DNA of 58,195 bases, from NCBI GenBank assembly GCA_013314715.1, contig JABUFC010000015.1:1-58195 (forward strand), in the 5' to 3' direction. The notes under the pieces were generated by a model. The model was not told the DNA's origin. It saw only the letters and a program-made list of their open reading frames with translations, and searched no databases. Shown here in pieces: positions 1 through 7,473 of this stretch (positions are counted from its first letter, which is position 1; each line of letters begins with the position of its first letter). The DNA is from Bacteroidales bacterium (GTDB lineage: Bacteria; Bacteroidota; Bacteroidia; Bacteroidales; GWA2-32-17). The position numbers were made by a program, and so were the translations under genes.

Positions 1-105
1 GCTTGTAAATTGGTAGCAAGATTATTCGCTGTAATTAAAAGACAAACGCCATACGTTTCAATTTTTTTACAAAATTTTTATCAAAAAAATTTGGTTATGT
101 CTTAG
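1..105 (+). CDS. C-terminal end of a possible IS110-type transposase (runs in from the left edge)
   Basis: A reading frame open at the left edge continues for 34 codons to a TAG at 103-105. It begins ACKLVARLFAVIKRQTPYVS, which resembles the extreme C-terminus of Bacteroidota IS110/IS1111-type transposases (basic helix followed by a P-Y motif). Only the tail is visible, so neither the active site nor the length can be judged. The location beside an IS4 relic and a REP-like palindrome supports a mobile-element origin. It could instead be the tail of an unrelated basic protein. The family is a guess from a short segment. Confidence 0.4.
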   Translation, partial: ACKLVARLFAVIKRQTPYVSIFLQNFYQKNLVMS

Positions 106-137
106 AATACGAATGAAGGGTTGGCATTGTGTTTTGG

Positions 138-212
138 TCCCGAGAAATCGGGAGAAGCAATCTTTCCGATGCACGTTTCCATTGTGTTGTCTGTGTGGTG
201 GAGATTGCTTCT
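138..212. repeat. REP-like double palindrome
   Basis: A short hairpin (TCCCGA 138-143 / TCGGGA 148-153) is followed directly by a longer inverted repeat, AGAAGCAATCT at 153-163 with AGATTGCTTCT at 202-212. The same order, a CCCGA..TCGGG hairpin followed by a GCAAT-type inverted repeat, recurs at 55199-55362 at the other end of the window. It lies between a transposase tail and an IS4 relic in a gene-free stretch (106-287) where nothing else is seen. A dispersed REP/MITE-type element is the likely explanation. Confidence 0.6.
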
Positions 213-287
213 TTTTTATCATTTAGATTGTTCTAATGTAATAGATAAAAAGCAATACAAATAATTAAAATAAGTTTGAAATTTTTA

Positions 288-940
288 TCAAAATAAACAA
301 GTACGTTTTTTAGTTTTGCAAAGGGCTCTTTTTACAAAAATATTAAGCCGTATAAAAGTAACTAAATTAGACATGTGCCATTTATATTTTGCCATAATCT
401 TAAGATAGGTTAATAAAAGAATGGCAATTAAGGCTGTCCATATTTGTATTTGGACGGCGTTTTTGCTGGTACCCACAAATGATTTAATTTTTAAGTTCTG
501 TTTTATAAGCCCCAAAAAAACGTTTCTATTTCCCAGTGTTGTATGTAAACTTTGGCAACTGTTGATGCTGTCCAAGAAAAATTATTAGTCAAAAAAATGA
601 GTTTATTTCTGTTTTTTTCGTCCCAATAAGCTACCCATTCACAATAAAATGTTTCAAATAGCTTATAGGTGCGATGTTCGTTAACGTAAGCTATCGTCGA
701 TTTGGACGAAGCTTGACTACAACCTAAATGAACTATATTGCCCGTTATACTCCTTAAACCATTCGATATATCATGCACAGAACCCGCCTGACCAAAATGA
801 CAAAAAAGCAAACTTACCAGATGTGTCCAACTATTTATCTTTTTGCTGTATTTATCAGCTTCGTATTGTTTTACAATTTTTTCAAAAATATTTCTCGGAA
901 GTATATTTATTATTTGAAAAAATATATTTATCTTTACCAT
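288..940 (-). pseudogene. IS4-type transposase relic, internally deleted and frameshifted
   Basis: The ATG at 940 begins MVKINIFFQI, the usual start of Bacteroidota IS4-type transposases with an N-terminal DUF4372 domain (SWTHLVSLLFCHF, then NEHRTYKLFETF). Near 625-640 the frame jumps straight to C-terminal sequence (DEKNRNKLIFLTNNF, then HWEIETFF), so the central part carrying most of the DDE catalytic core is missing. A second lesion lies in the A7 run at 514-520 (T7 on the coding strand). Adding one base would join ETFF to the next frame, which continues IKQNLKIKSFVGTS and RIQIWTALIA-like sequence to a stop at 288. The element cannot be active. Confidence 0.85.
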
Positions 941-1038
941 AGGAGTGGGTTTTATTGGCAACATAAAATTACTTCATTTTTGAAGTCTTACCAACTTCTA
1001 CTTTTTTAATTTTTAAAAATTATTTTTGGACGGACGTG
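941..1038 (-). mobile_element. Left end and leader of the IS4-type element, with leader hairpin
   Basis: Reading on the minus strand from 1038, the sequence CACGTCCG followed by an A/T-rich leader matches a second copy at 54750-54850 at about 85 percent by eye. Similarity stops abruptly at CACGTCCG in both copies, which marks the probable IS terminus. Both leaders contain a perfect hairpin (ACTTCA/TGAAGT, 971-986 here) between the terminus and the transposase start, a position where IS elements often block incoming transcription or translation. The opposite terminus is not recognisable near 288. Confidence 0.65.
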
Positions 1039-1042
1039 CTAT

Positions 1043-1073
1043 AAAAAGGGGCTCATTGAGAGTCCCTTTTTTT
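1043..1073 (-). terminator. Terminator after the FabK-like gene
   Basis: An inverted repeat of AAAAAGGG and CCCTTTTT with a 13-nt loop lies just past the stop codon at 1072, with a T run on the minus strand. It closes the four-gene acyl-CoA operon. The symmetrical A/T flanks could also let it act from the other side. Confidence 0.7.
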
Positions 1074-2031
1074 ATTTAATAAATTGACTTAATTTATTGG
1101 CTTGTGCTTTAAAATCATCGATTATTTCTTGAACAACATCTTTTGCTGGTAAAATGTTATTTATCAGCGAAATATTTTGCCCAACTTCGAGCATTCCGTT
1201 ATCGACATCACCATCGAAGATACCGAGTTTCGCTTTATTTTCGCCTTCGCCAAGCATTTGTTTAAGTTGTTCGGGGGTTGCTCCATTTGTTTCGGCTTGT
1301 TCAATTTTTTTATAGAGCTCATTTTTGTATAAACGTGTGGGAACAGTTTTTTTTAGTATAAGCATGGTGTCGCCTTCTTTTGCTTGTATAATAATATTTT
1401 TAAAATTTTCATGCGCCGATGATTCAAACGTAGCGATAAATCGTGTACCTATTTGTACGCCTTCTGCACCAAGAGCAAAAGAAGCTAACATCTGACTCCC
1501 ATTAGCAATACCGCCTGCAGCTATAACAGGAACATTAACTGCTTTTATTACCGATGGTATTAATACCATTGTGGTTGTTTCTTCGCGTCCATTATGTCCA
1601 CCAGCTTCAAATCCTTCGGCAATAATAGCATCTATTCCAGCTTTTTCTGCTTTTTCAGCAAATGTAGTACTTGATACGACATGAATAACTTTTATACCTG
1701 CATGTTTAAGTTTTTCGGTATAAGTTTTTGGATTACCAGCCGATGTAATTACAACTGGAACTTTTTGTTGAATGCAAATATCAATAAATTCGTTACTAAA
1801 TTTATAGAGTAGGGGAATATTGACTCCAAATGGATGTTTTGTGGCTTTTTTGCATCTTTCAATATGTTCAAGCAAAAGAGCAGGGCTCATAGACCCTGCT
1901 CCTATAACTCCTAAACCTCCGGCATTACTAACGGCAGATGCTAATTTCCATCCGCTTACCCAAACCATTCCTCCTTGAATAATAGGATATTGAATACCTA
2001 ATAATGAGGTAATTCTATTATTTTCGAACAT
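1072..2031 (-). CDS. FabK/nitronate monooxygenase-like FMN flavoprotein
   Basis: This 319-aa protein has the FMN-binding TIM-barrel signature of the 2-nitropropane dioxygenase / enoyl-ACP reductase II (FabK) family: IIQGGMVWVSG near residues 17-27, EGFEAGGHNG with the active-site His at about 146, and phosphate-binding loops AAGGIANG and GTRF. The family oxidises nitronates or reduces trans-2-enoyl thioesters with NAD(P)H. It is the last gene of an operon with thiolase, 3-hydroxyacyl-CoA dehydrogenase and crotonase, and its ATG overlaps the thiolase stop by one base (TAATG). That setting favours enoyl-thioester reduction over nitronate detoxification, but the sequence alone cannot decide. Confidence 0.8.
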   Translation of the reverse strand: MFENNRITSLLGIQYPIIQGGMVWVSGWKLASAVSNAGGLGVIGAGSMSPALLLEHIERCKKATKHPFGVNIPLLYKFSNEFIDICIQQKVPVVITSAGNPKTYTEKLKHAGIKVIHVVSSTTFAEKAEKAGIDAIIAEGFEAGGHNGREETTTMVLIPSVIKAVNVPVIAAGGIANGSQMLASFALGAEGVQIGTRFIATFESSAHENFKNIIIQAKEGDTMLILKKTVPTRLYKNELYKKIEQAETNGATPEQLKQMLGEGENKAKLGIFDGDVDNGMLEVGQNISLINNILPAKDVVQEIIDDFKAQANKLSQFIK

Positions 2032-3272
2032 TACAATTTTTTATATACGATAGAAGTTAACGTTTTATCGTCACCACCCATATTTACGGTAAGTCCGTAA
2101 GGTCTGTCGGCGGGAATATTGATTTGAGCATCGCCGGCTTTTCCTGTTAACTGCTCCCAAATAGTAACAGCTTGATGTACGCCGGTAGCTCCAACCGGAT
2201 GCCCCCAACCTATTAAACCACCTGTTGTATTAAAGGGGATGCGTCCATTACGCGATGTATTACCCTCTAAAATAAAATCGGCACCTTTACCATATGGAGC
2301 CAGTCCCATTGCTTCAACTGCCATTATACCAGCAATTGAGAAACAATCGTGGCATTCTACAGTGGCTATTTGTTGTATGTTGATATTGGCCATTTTTAAG
2401 GCTTTTTCAACTGCTACTTTAGTGGTGCTTAATTGCGATGGTTCTATAGGTGGTTGGGTAATATTTTCAATAGCTTGACCAATTCCAATAATTTCGACAG
2501 CTTCTTGATAAGACTTGTTGAGCTTTTTTAATCCTTCTTCTGATACAACCAATAGTGCAGATGCGCCATCAGAAACTTTTGAGCAATCGTATACCGTTAA
2601 ATTATCTAAGAATACTTTTGGATTTGGCTCTACCATTGCAACAGCTTCAGGGTCGGGCATAGAGTTGTGGTATTCTTGGGCAGTGGGGCATAAACGTGCA
2701 TTTTCAATAGCATTTTTATACCAACGTGCCATAGCTTTACGTGTATGTTCACGTCCAAATTTTTCAAAATATTTTCCTGCTCTAAAACTAAATTGACCTG
2801 GGAAATAATGGGCATGACCATTTTTTCGATCTTTATGCCAGCCTGCGCCTGCAAGAATATCGGCACCATAAACTGCTTTTACAGTATTTTGTACTTCTAC
2901 ACCAACCACAAGAACAATGTCGGCGGTTTCGGCTAAAATTGAACGTATAGCTGTACCAAGAGCTAATCCGCCTGAGCCACATGCACCTTCTACTCTAACA
3001 ACTGGTATATAGCGAAGTTTTTCGTCGATAAGTGGAATGAAAGCGGCTAAATTGGCTTGTTTGTTATAACGTGCAGCCATAAAATTGCTTATTACGGCTT
3101 CGTCTATTAAAGTTGCATCGCTAATTTGATTGATAACTCCTTTACCTGCTTCTGAAATATACTCTTCTAAGCCTGGACGATCTTTTTTAGGGTTAAATTC
3201 TTTTCGACCGGTTCCTAATGAAATAGTATTATATCCTGCAGTAATAAATACACGTTTTCTTAATGCTTTCAT
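2031..3272 (-). CDS. SCP2-type thiolase (acetyl-CoA C-acyltransferase family)
   Basis: This 413-aa enzyme has thiolase hallmarks: a nucleophilic Cys at about 98 in GACGSGG, the SCP2-thiolase-like ECHDCFS segment around 310, and the GLIGWGHPVGATG active-site His loop near the C-terminus. Thiolases cleave 3-ketoacyl-CoA with CoA or condense two acyl-CoAs. The length is close to that of SCP2-like thiolases (about 390-420). It lies 15 nt downstream of the 3-hydroxyacyl-CoA dehydrogenase gene and is translationally linked to the following flavoprotein gene. The direction (degradation or synthesis) is unknown. No acyl-CoA dehydrogenase gene accompanies it. Confidence 0.85.
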   Translation of the reverse strand: MKALRKRVFITAGYNTISLGTGRKEFNPKKDRPGLEEYISEAGKGVINQISDATLIDEAVISNFMAARYNKQANLAAFIPLIDEKLRYIPVVRVEGACGSGGLALGTAIRSILAETADIVLVVGVEVQNTVKAVYGADILAGAGWHKDRKNGHAHYFPGQFSFRAGKYFEKFGREHTRKAMARWYKNAIENARLCPTAQEYHNSMPDPEAVAMVEPNPKVFLDNLTVYDCSKVSDGASALLVVSEEGLKKLNKSYQEAVEIIGIGQAIENITQPPIEPSQLSTTKVAVEKALKMANINIQQIATVECHDCFSIAGIMAVEAMGLAPYGKGADFILEGNTSRNGRIPFNTTGGLIGWGHPVGATGVHQAVTIWEQLTGKAGDAQINIPADRPYGLTVNMGGDDKTLTSIVYKKL

Positions 3273-3287
3273 ATATCATTAATTTAA

Positions 3288-4625
3288 TTAGTTAAAATAA
3301 TTATTAATTGGTCCATAAGCATGGAAAAAGCCTGTCATGAGAACTTTATTAACATCATCATCGCATTTGGCTACACCCGAGGCTACTAAGTGTTTACCTA
3401 TTTCTTTCGATTTACTGCCATATATCTTTGCTAAATTTGCACCAAGTGATTGAAGTTGATGCAATTCTTGAAACATTTGAGCTAATTGTTCATCTTTATT
3501 TTTGGCTGCAACTACAGTTTTCCATGCTACTGTATGACTAGGTTTTTCACCTAATTTTTGATCGCATTCGTTTTGTATTTGTTCAACAGGAATATATTGT
3601 TTTGAATGTATGTCGAAAATAGCTGTAATTTTGCCTTTCTCGTATTTTAAAAATCCATCTTTTTGTGAACCATCTGAATATTGACCGCCTTTTACACCTA
3701 TTGATAACATTTGCTCGAGAAGGGGGCATGTTATATTTTCGTTTGCGAGATGCTTGTTCATAACACTCATAATAAATGAGCATACATCAATACCTACGTA
3801 ATCAATAAGTTGAAAAATACCCATAGGTCTAACTAGCAATTCTTGGCTAACTTTGTTAATCATATATACAGCTTGTACAAAACCATATTCTTTTTCAAGT
3901 TTATGTACTTCATTTGCAGCGTGAATTATATCGCGCATAAAATGACCGTTACCAATAAAGCCAACAACATCGTTCGATTCAACAATTATCTTCTTTAATT
4001 TAGAAGCTAATTGCAATGAAAATTCGCGTATTTCGGGAAGTGTATTTTTAGCTTCGATAAGTTCCACTAATTTTTGAACAGCAGGAGGATTATAAAAATG
4101 ATAACCAATGATTCTACCGTTTAATTGTGCTTGTTCATTCAAATATTGTATTGGTATAGACGAGGTGTTAGTAAAGAACCAAGGATTGTTTGGATTATTT
4201 TCGTTTATCTTTTTAAAGATAGTAACTTTAAGTTCGGGGTCTTCTTTTATGGCTTCGAATATACAGTTTGCATTGTAAGCAGATTCTATTAGCGTTGAAG
4301 GGCGAATAACTGAAATTACGTGATTGATATATTCTTCTATCATTTCGCCATTTTCAACTAAATCCATTCTATTTTTATAAATTTCTCTAATCCAATTAAT
4401 TTTTTTTTCAGCAATTTTTACAACCTGTGTGCGGACATACTTTAATAGACCTGTTAAGGCTTCTTCGGATACATCAATGGCATAAATGACAAAAGTTTTA
4501 CCACTGTTTTCGGGTAGTAGGCTTAAATCTGCCACTTCTACTGCATTGAGTAAAAGAATTCCGCTTCCCATTTTTCCAGCTGCACCAAGTACAGCTACTT
4601 TTTGCATTCTTTCGTTATAATTCAT
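3288..4625 (-). CDS. 3-hydroxyacyl-CoA dehydrogenase
   Basis: The Rossmann fingerprint VLGAAGKMGSGI lies at residues 12-23, followed by features of the 3HCDH NAD-binding domain (TNTSSIPI, GYHFYNPPAVQKLVE) and the C-terminal helical domain beginning near MRPMGIFQLIDYVG. The protein is 445 aa, longer than single-function Hbd enzymes (about 280), because of an extended C-terminal half that resembles a second, degenerate helical domain. It interconverts 3-hydroxyacyl-CoA and 3-ketoacyl-CoA with NAD(H). It lies between the crotonase gene (22 nt upstream) and thiolase (15 nt downstream), giving consecutive steps of one pathway. Confidence 0.85.
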   Translation of the reverse strand: MNYNERMQKVAVLGAAGKMGSGILLLNAVEVADLSLLPENSGKTFVIYAIDVSEEALTGLLKYVRTQVVKIAEKKINWIREIYKNRMDLVENGEMIEEYINHVISVIRPSTLIESAYNANCIFEAIKEDPELKVTIFKKINENNPNNPWFFTNTSSIPIQYLNEQAQLNGRIIGYHFYNPPAVQKLVELIEAKNTLPEIREFSLQLASKLKKIIVESNDVVGFIGNGHFMRDIIHAANEVHKLEKEYGFVQAVYMINKVSQELLVRPMGIFQLIDYVGIDVCSFIMSVMNKHLANENITCPLLEQMLSIGVKGGQYSDGSQKDGFLKYEKGKITAIFDIHSKQYIPVEQIQNECDQKLGEKPSHTVAWKTVVAAKNKDEQLAQMFQELHQLQSLGANLAKIYGSKSKEIGKHLVASGVAKCDDDVNKVLMTGFFHAYGPINNYFN

Positions 4626-4647
4626 ATTATAAAATATTTGTTTGTTA

Positions 4648-5415
4648 TTACCAATTAGGTTTACGTTTTTCTAAAAATGCTTTCATTCCTTCGGTACCTT
4701 CATTTTCAAAAAGTGAAGAGAACGCTTTAAGTTCTATTTCACATCCTTCAGCAAAGTTGGTATTAAATCCTTTTCGCGTTGCCCATTTTACTTGTTTAAT
4801 AGCGTTAGGTCCTTTTGATAAGATTTTGTTGGCTATTGCTTTTGATTCTTCTAATAAATTCGAAGGTTCTACTAATTTTTGTACTAAACCTATTCTATAT
4901 GCTTCTTGTGCGCTAATATTATCTGCTGTAAGCAGCAAATATAAGGCATTTCCTAGTCCTACTAAACGAGGCAACCTTTGTGTACCAGCATATCCTGGTG
5001 TTAAACCTAAATTAACTTCGGGTTGTCCAAATTTGGCTTCGGTTGATGCAATTCTGAAATCGCAAGCCATTGCCAATTCGCATCCGCCACCTAATGCATA
5101 ACCGTTGACAGCAGCAATGAAAATAATAGGCATGTTTTCTAAACGTGTAAAAGTATCTTGTCCCTTTTTACCAAATTGGTAGCCTTCTTGTTGATTTTTG
5201 TTTGACATTTCGGCAATATCTGCACCGGCCACAAATGCTTTGCCTTCACCTGTTAAAATAATGACACGTAGGTTATTATCTTTTTCAACAGAATCTAAAA
5301 AATGATTAAATTCATCGAAAAAAATGCTATTTAAAGCATTTAAAGCTTGTGGTCGTGACATAGTCACAATACCTAACTTACCTTCAAATTCTACTTTTAT
5401 TGTATGATAGTTCAT
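4648..5415 (-). CDS. Enoyl-CoA hydratase / crotonase
   Basis: This 255-aa crotonase-fold protein has oxyanion-hole segments AGADIAEM (about 63-70) and NGYALGGGCELA (about 104-115). It keeps both catalytic acids of true hydratases: Glu113 and Glu133 (FGQPEVNLG), 20 residues apart as in classical crotonase. It hydrates trans-2-enoyl-CoA to 3-hydroxyacyl-CoA. It is the first gene of the acyl-CoA operon, with a good promoter 17 nt upstream of the start. The retained glutamates argue against a dehalogenase or isomerase role. Confidence 0.88.
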   Translation of the reverse strand: MNYHTIKVEFEGKLGIVTMSRPQALNALNSIFFDEFNHFLDSVEKDNNLRVIILTGEGKAFVAGADIAEMSNKNQQEGYQFGKKGQDTFTRLENMPIIFIAAVNGYALGGGCELAMACDFRIASTEAKFGQPEVNLGLTPGYAGTQRLPRLVGLGNALYLLLTADNISAQEAYRIGLVQKLVEPSNLLEESKAIANKILSKGPNAIKQVKWATRKGFNTNFAEGCEIELKAFSSLFENEGTEGMKAFLEKRKPNW

Positions 5416-5431
5416 ATTTCTTGATTTTACA

Positions 5432-5462
5432 CAAACTTACAGTCTTTTTTTGGGATTAGCAA
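5432..5462 (-). promoter_or_regulatory. Promoter of the acyl-CoA operon
   Basis: On the minus strand a TAAGTTTG box (5439 to 5432) matches the Bacteroidota -7 consensus TAnnTTTG, and a TTG lies 20 nt upstream (about 5460-5462), close to the ideal -33 spacing. Transcription would start about 10 nt before the crotonase ATG. Confidence 0.6.
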
Positions 5463-5494
5463 TAAGTATAAATATTTTTTTGATAATTTAGTTC

Positions 5495-7075
5495 TTAAAA
5501 TTCAGAAGTAAAATAAAATTCGATATCGGGGAAATTTTCTTGTGCCATTTGCAGCGAAAAGGCCGAATCGGCTAAAAAAACATCTCTACCATATTTATCT
5601 TCGGCTAAAAAAGCAGTTTTTCGTTTTTTAAATTCTTCGATTTGTTTTTTATTTGAACTTTTAAACCAGCATGCTTTATAAAGTGGTAAATTTTCATACC
5701 TACAGCTTGCATTGTATTCGTGTTCTAATCGAAATTGAATTACATCAAATTGCAATGCACCCACGGTGCCTATTATTTTACGACCATTGAGTTTATGAGT
5801 AAATAATTGGGCAACACCTTCGTCGGTTAATTGTTCTAGCCCTTTGGCTAATTGTTTGTATTTAAGAGGGTCTGTATTTTCTACATATCTAAATAATTCA
5901 GGTGAAAAGCTAGGAATTCCAATAAAATTGAGTTTTTCACCTTCGGTTAAGGAATCACCAATTTTAAAATTACCAGTGTCGTAAACACCTACAATATCGC
6001 CCGGATATGCTTCGTCAATAACAGATTGTTTGGCTGCCATAAATGAAGTGGGATTGCTGAATTTATAGGTTTTATTTGATGAAACATGCAAGTAATTAGT
6101 ATTGCGCTTAAAAATTCCACTGCATACTTTTATGAAAGCAATTCGAGCTCTAAATTGAGGGTGAAGGTTGGCATGAATTTTAAAAACAAATCCGCTAAAT
6201 TTGGGCTCATATGGAGAAACTTCACGTTCTTGTGCTTGTGAATTTTTGGGCGAAGGAGCTATTTCGAGGAAATTTTCGAGTAATTCTTTAACGCCAAAAT
6301 TGTTGAGAGCACTACCAAAAAATACTGGTGCAATATTTCCTTTTAAATATTCTTCACGTGAAAATGTAGGAAAAACATTACGAATAATTTCGACATCTTC
6401 GCGAAGTTTTTGGGCATTTTCTTCTCCTAGTTCTTTATCGAGTAAATTACTTTGCATGCTTGAAATTATTATAGGTTCTTGCGCAACTTGTTTGTCTTCG
6501 CCTTGAAAAAGATACAGTTTATCGGTAAGTAATTGGTAAACCCCTTTAAAATTTTTTCCCATGTTGATAGGCCAAGTGATGGGAATACATTGTATTTTGA
6601 GTTTGTGTTCAATTTCATCGATAACGCTAAATGGGTCTTGTCCTTCGCGGTCGAGCTTGTTGATAAAGAATATAGTTGGTGTTTTTCGCAATCTACAAAC
6701 ATTGCTTAATTTTTCGGTTTGAGTTTCTACACCTTTGGCTATATCAACAACAATAATAACGCTATCTACAGCTGATAAAGTACGATATGTGTCTTCAGCA
6801 AAATCTTGGTGTCCGGGTGTGTCGAGAATATTTACTTTATAATTATTGTATTCAAAACCCATTACAGAGGTTGAAACAGATATACCGCGTTGTTTTTCTA
6901 TTTCCATAAAATCGGAAACAGTGGTTTTCTTAATTTTATTCGATTTTACAGCTCCAGCAACATGAATAGCACCACCAAATAATAATAATTTTTCGGTTAA
7001 AGTGGTTTTACCTGCATCGGGATGACTTACAATGGCAAATGTTCTTCTACGGTTAATTTCTTCCTGTAAATTCAT
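5495..7075 (-). CDS. prfC: Peptide chain release factor 3
   Basis: This 526-aa translational GTPase has G1 SHPDAGKTTL near residue 17, G3 DTPGHQDF, and G4 NKLDREG, followed by the domain II and III sequence typical of RF3. RF3-GDP/GTP recycles RF1 and RF2 from the ribosome after peptide release. Length and N-terminus (EINRRRTFAIVSHPDAGK) match the family throughout, and EF-G or LepA signatures are absent. It lies 6 nt after the GtrA gene, so it is probably co-transcribed with the cell-surface genes upstream. Confidence 0.95.
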   Translation of the reverse strand: MNLQEEINRRRTFAIVSHPDAGKTTLTEKLLLFGGAIHVAGAVKSNKIKKTTVSDFMEIEKQRGISVSTSVMGFEYNNYKVNILDTPGHQDFAEDTYRTLSAVDSVIIVVDIAKGVETQTEKLSNVCRLRKTPTIFFINKLDREGQDPFSVIDEIEHKLKIQCIPITWPINMGKNFKGVYQLLTDKLYLFQGEDKQVAQEPIIISSMQSNLLDKELGEENAQKLREDVEIIRNVFPTFSREEYLKGNIAPVFFGSALNNFGVKELLENFLEIAPSPKNSQAQEREVSPYEPKFSGFVFKIHANLHPQFRARIAFIKVCSGIFKRNTNYLHVSSNKTYKFSNPTSFMAAKQSVIDEAYPGDIVGVYDTGNFKIGDSLTEGEKLNFIGIPSFSPELFRYVENTDPLKYKQLAKGLEQLTDEGVAQLFTHKLNGRKIIGTVGALQFDVIQFRLEHEYNASCRYENLPLYKACWFKSSNKKQIEEFKKRKTAFLAEDKYGRDVFLADSAFSLQMAQENFPDIEFYFTSEF

Positions 7076-7081
7076 ATTTTT

Positions 7082-7471
7082 TTATTTAAAAGTAAATATA
7101 AGGTTAATGAAAAAATTCCATAATGTAGCTGCGCCTATGGCAAAGAGTTTTGAAAAATAAAATTTCCAATTGAGTTTTGATACCAAGAAATATAAAACAA
7201 GTGTGTTGATAAGAAGCCCAATAATTGCTACTAACAAAAATTTAGCATATTCTCCTAATATTTGTGGATTATGACTAGTGAAAGTCCATATACGATTTAG
7301 TATATAATTTGAGCTTGACGCAACTATAAAACCAATAGCATTGGCGATGTATTGATTTACTTTTAGTATATTTCGGAATAAATATGTTAACGAAAAGTCT
7401 ATTATTAAACCCGAGAATCCTACAATGCTAAACTTAAAAAATTTTATTATTAATTCGAAGTAATAGTCCAT
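7082..7471 (-). CDS. GtrA-family membrane protein
   Basis: A 129-aa protein with four hydrophobic helices (roughly 10-30, 40-58, 72-92, 100-122) and the GtrA pattern FSIVGFSGLIIDFSLTYLF...NYILNRIWTF. GtrA proteins are thought to flip or help deliver polyprenyl-phosphate-linked sugars across the inner membrane for surface glycosylation. It starts 2 nt after the stop of the LTA-synthase-like gene and ends 6 nt before prfC. The substrate is unknown. No adjacent GT2 glycosyltransferase gene is visible, although these often accompany gtrA. Confidence 0.85.
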   Translation of the reverse strand: MDYYFELIIKFFKFSIVGFSGLIIDFSLTYLFRNILKVNQYIANAIGFIVASSSNYILNRIWTFTSHNPQILGEYAKFLLVAIIGLLINTLVLYFLVSKLNWKFYFSKLFAIGAATLWNFFINLIFTFK

Positions 7472-7473
7472 AG

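Noticed and set aside
106-287. Functional RNA gene between the two transposase relics
   Set aside because: Only the REP-like double hairpin is visible. No promoter box and no conserved RNA family motif was found.
72-293. 15-bp direct repeat AAATTTTTATCAAAA at 72-86 and 279-293
   Set aside because: It is very AT-rich and could arise by chance. Its position does not coincide with a recognisable IS end.
288-575. Independent 95-aa gene
   Set aside because: From about residue 23 it continues the transposase C-terminus in another frame, so it belongs to the pseudogene.
773-1009. 78-aa reading frame on the plus strand
   Set aside because: It is antisense to the transposase relic and its leader, low-complexity Tyr/Phe/Lys sequence.
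2239-2796. Plus-strand reading frames across the thiolase gene
   Set aside because: They are antisense shadows of a clearly conserved gene. The same applies to long antisense frames over crotonase, prfC, parE and feoB.
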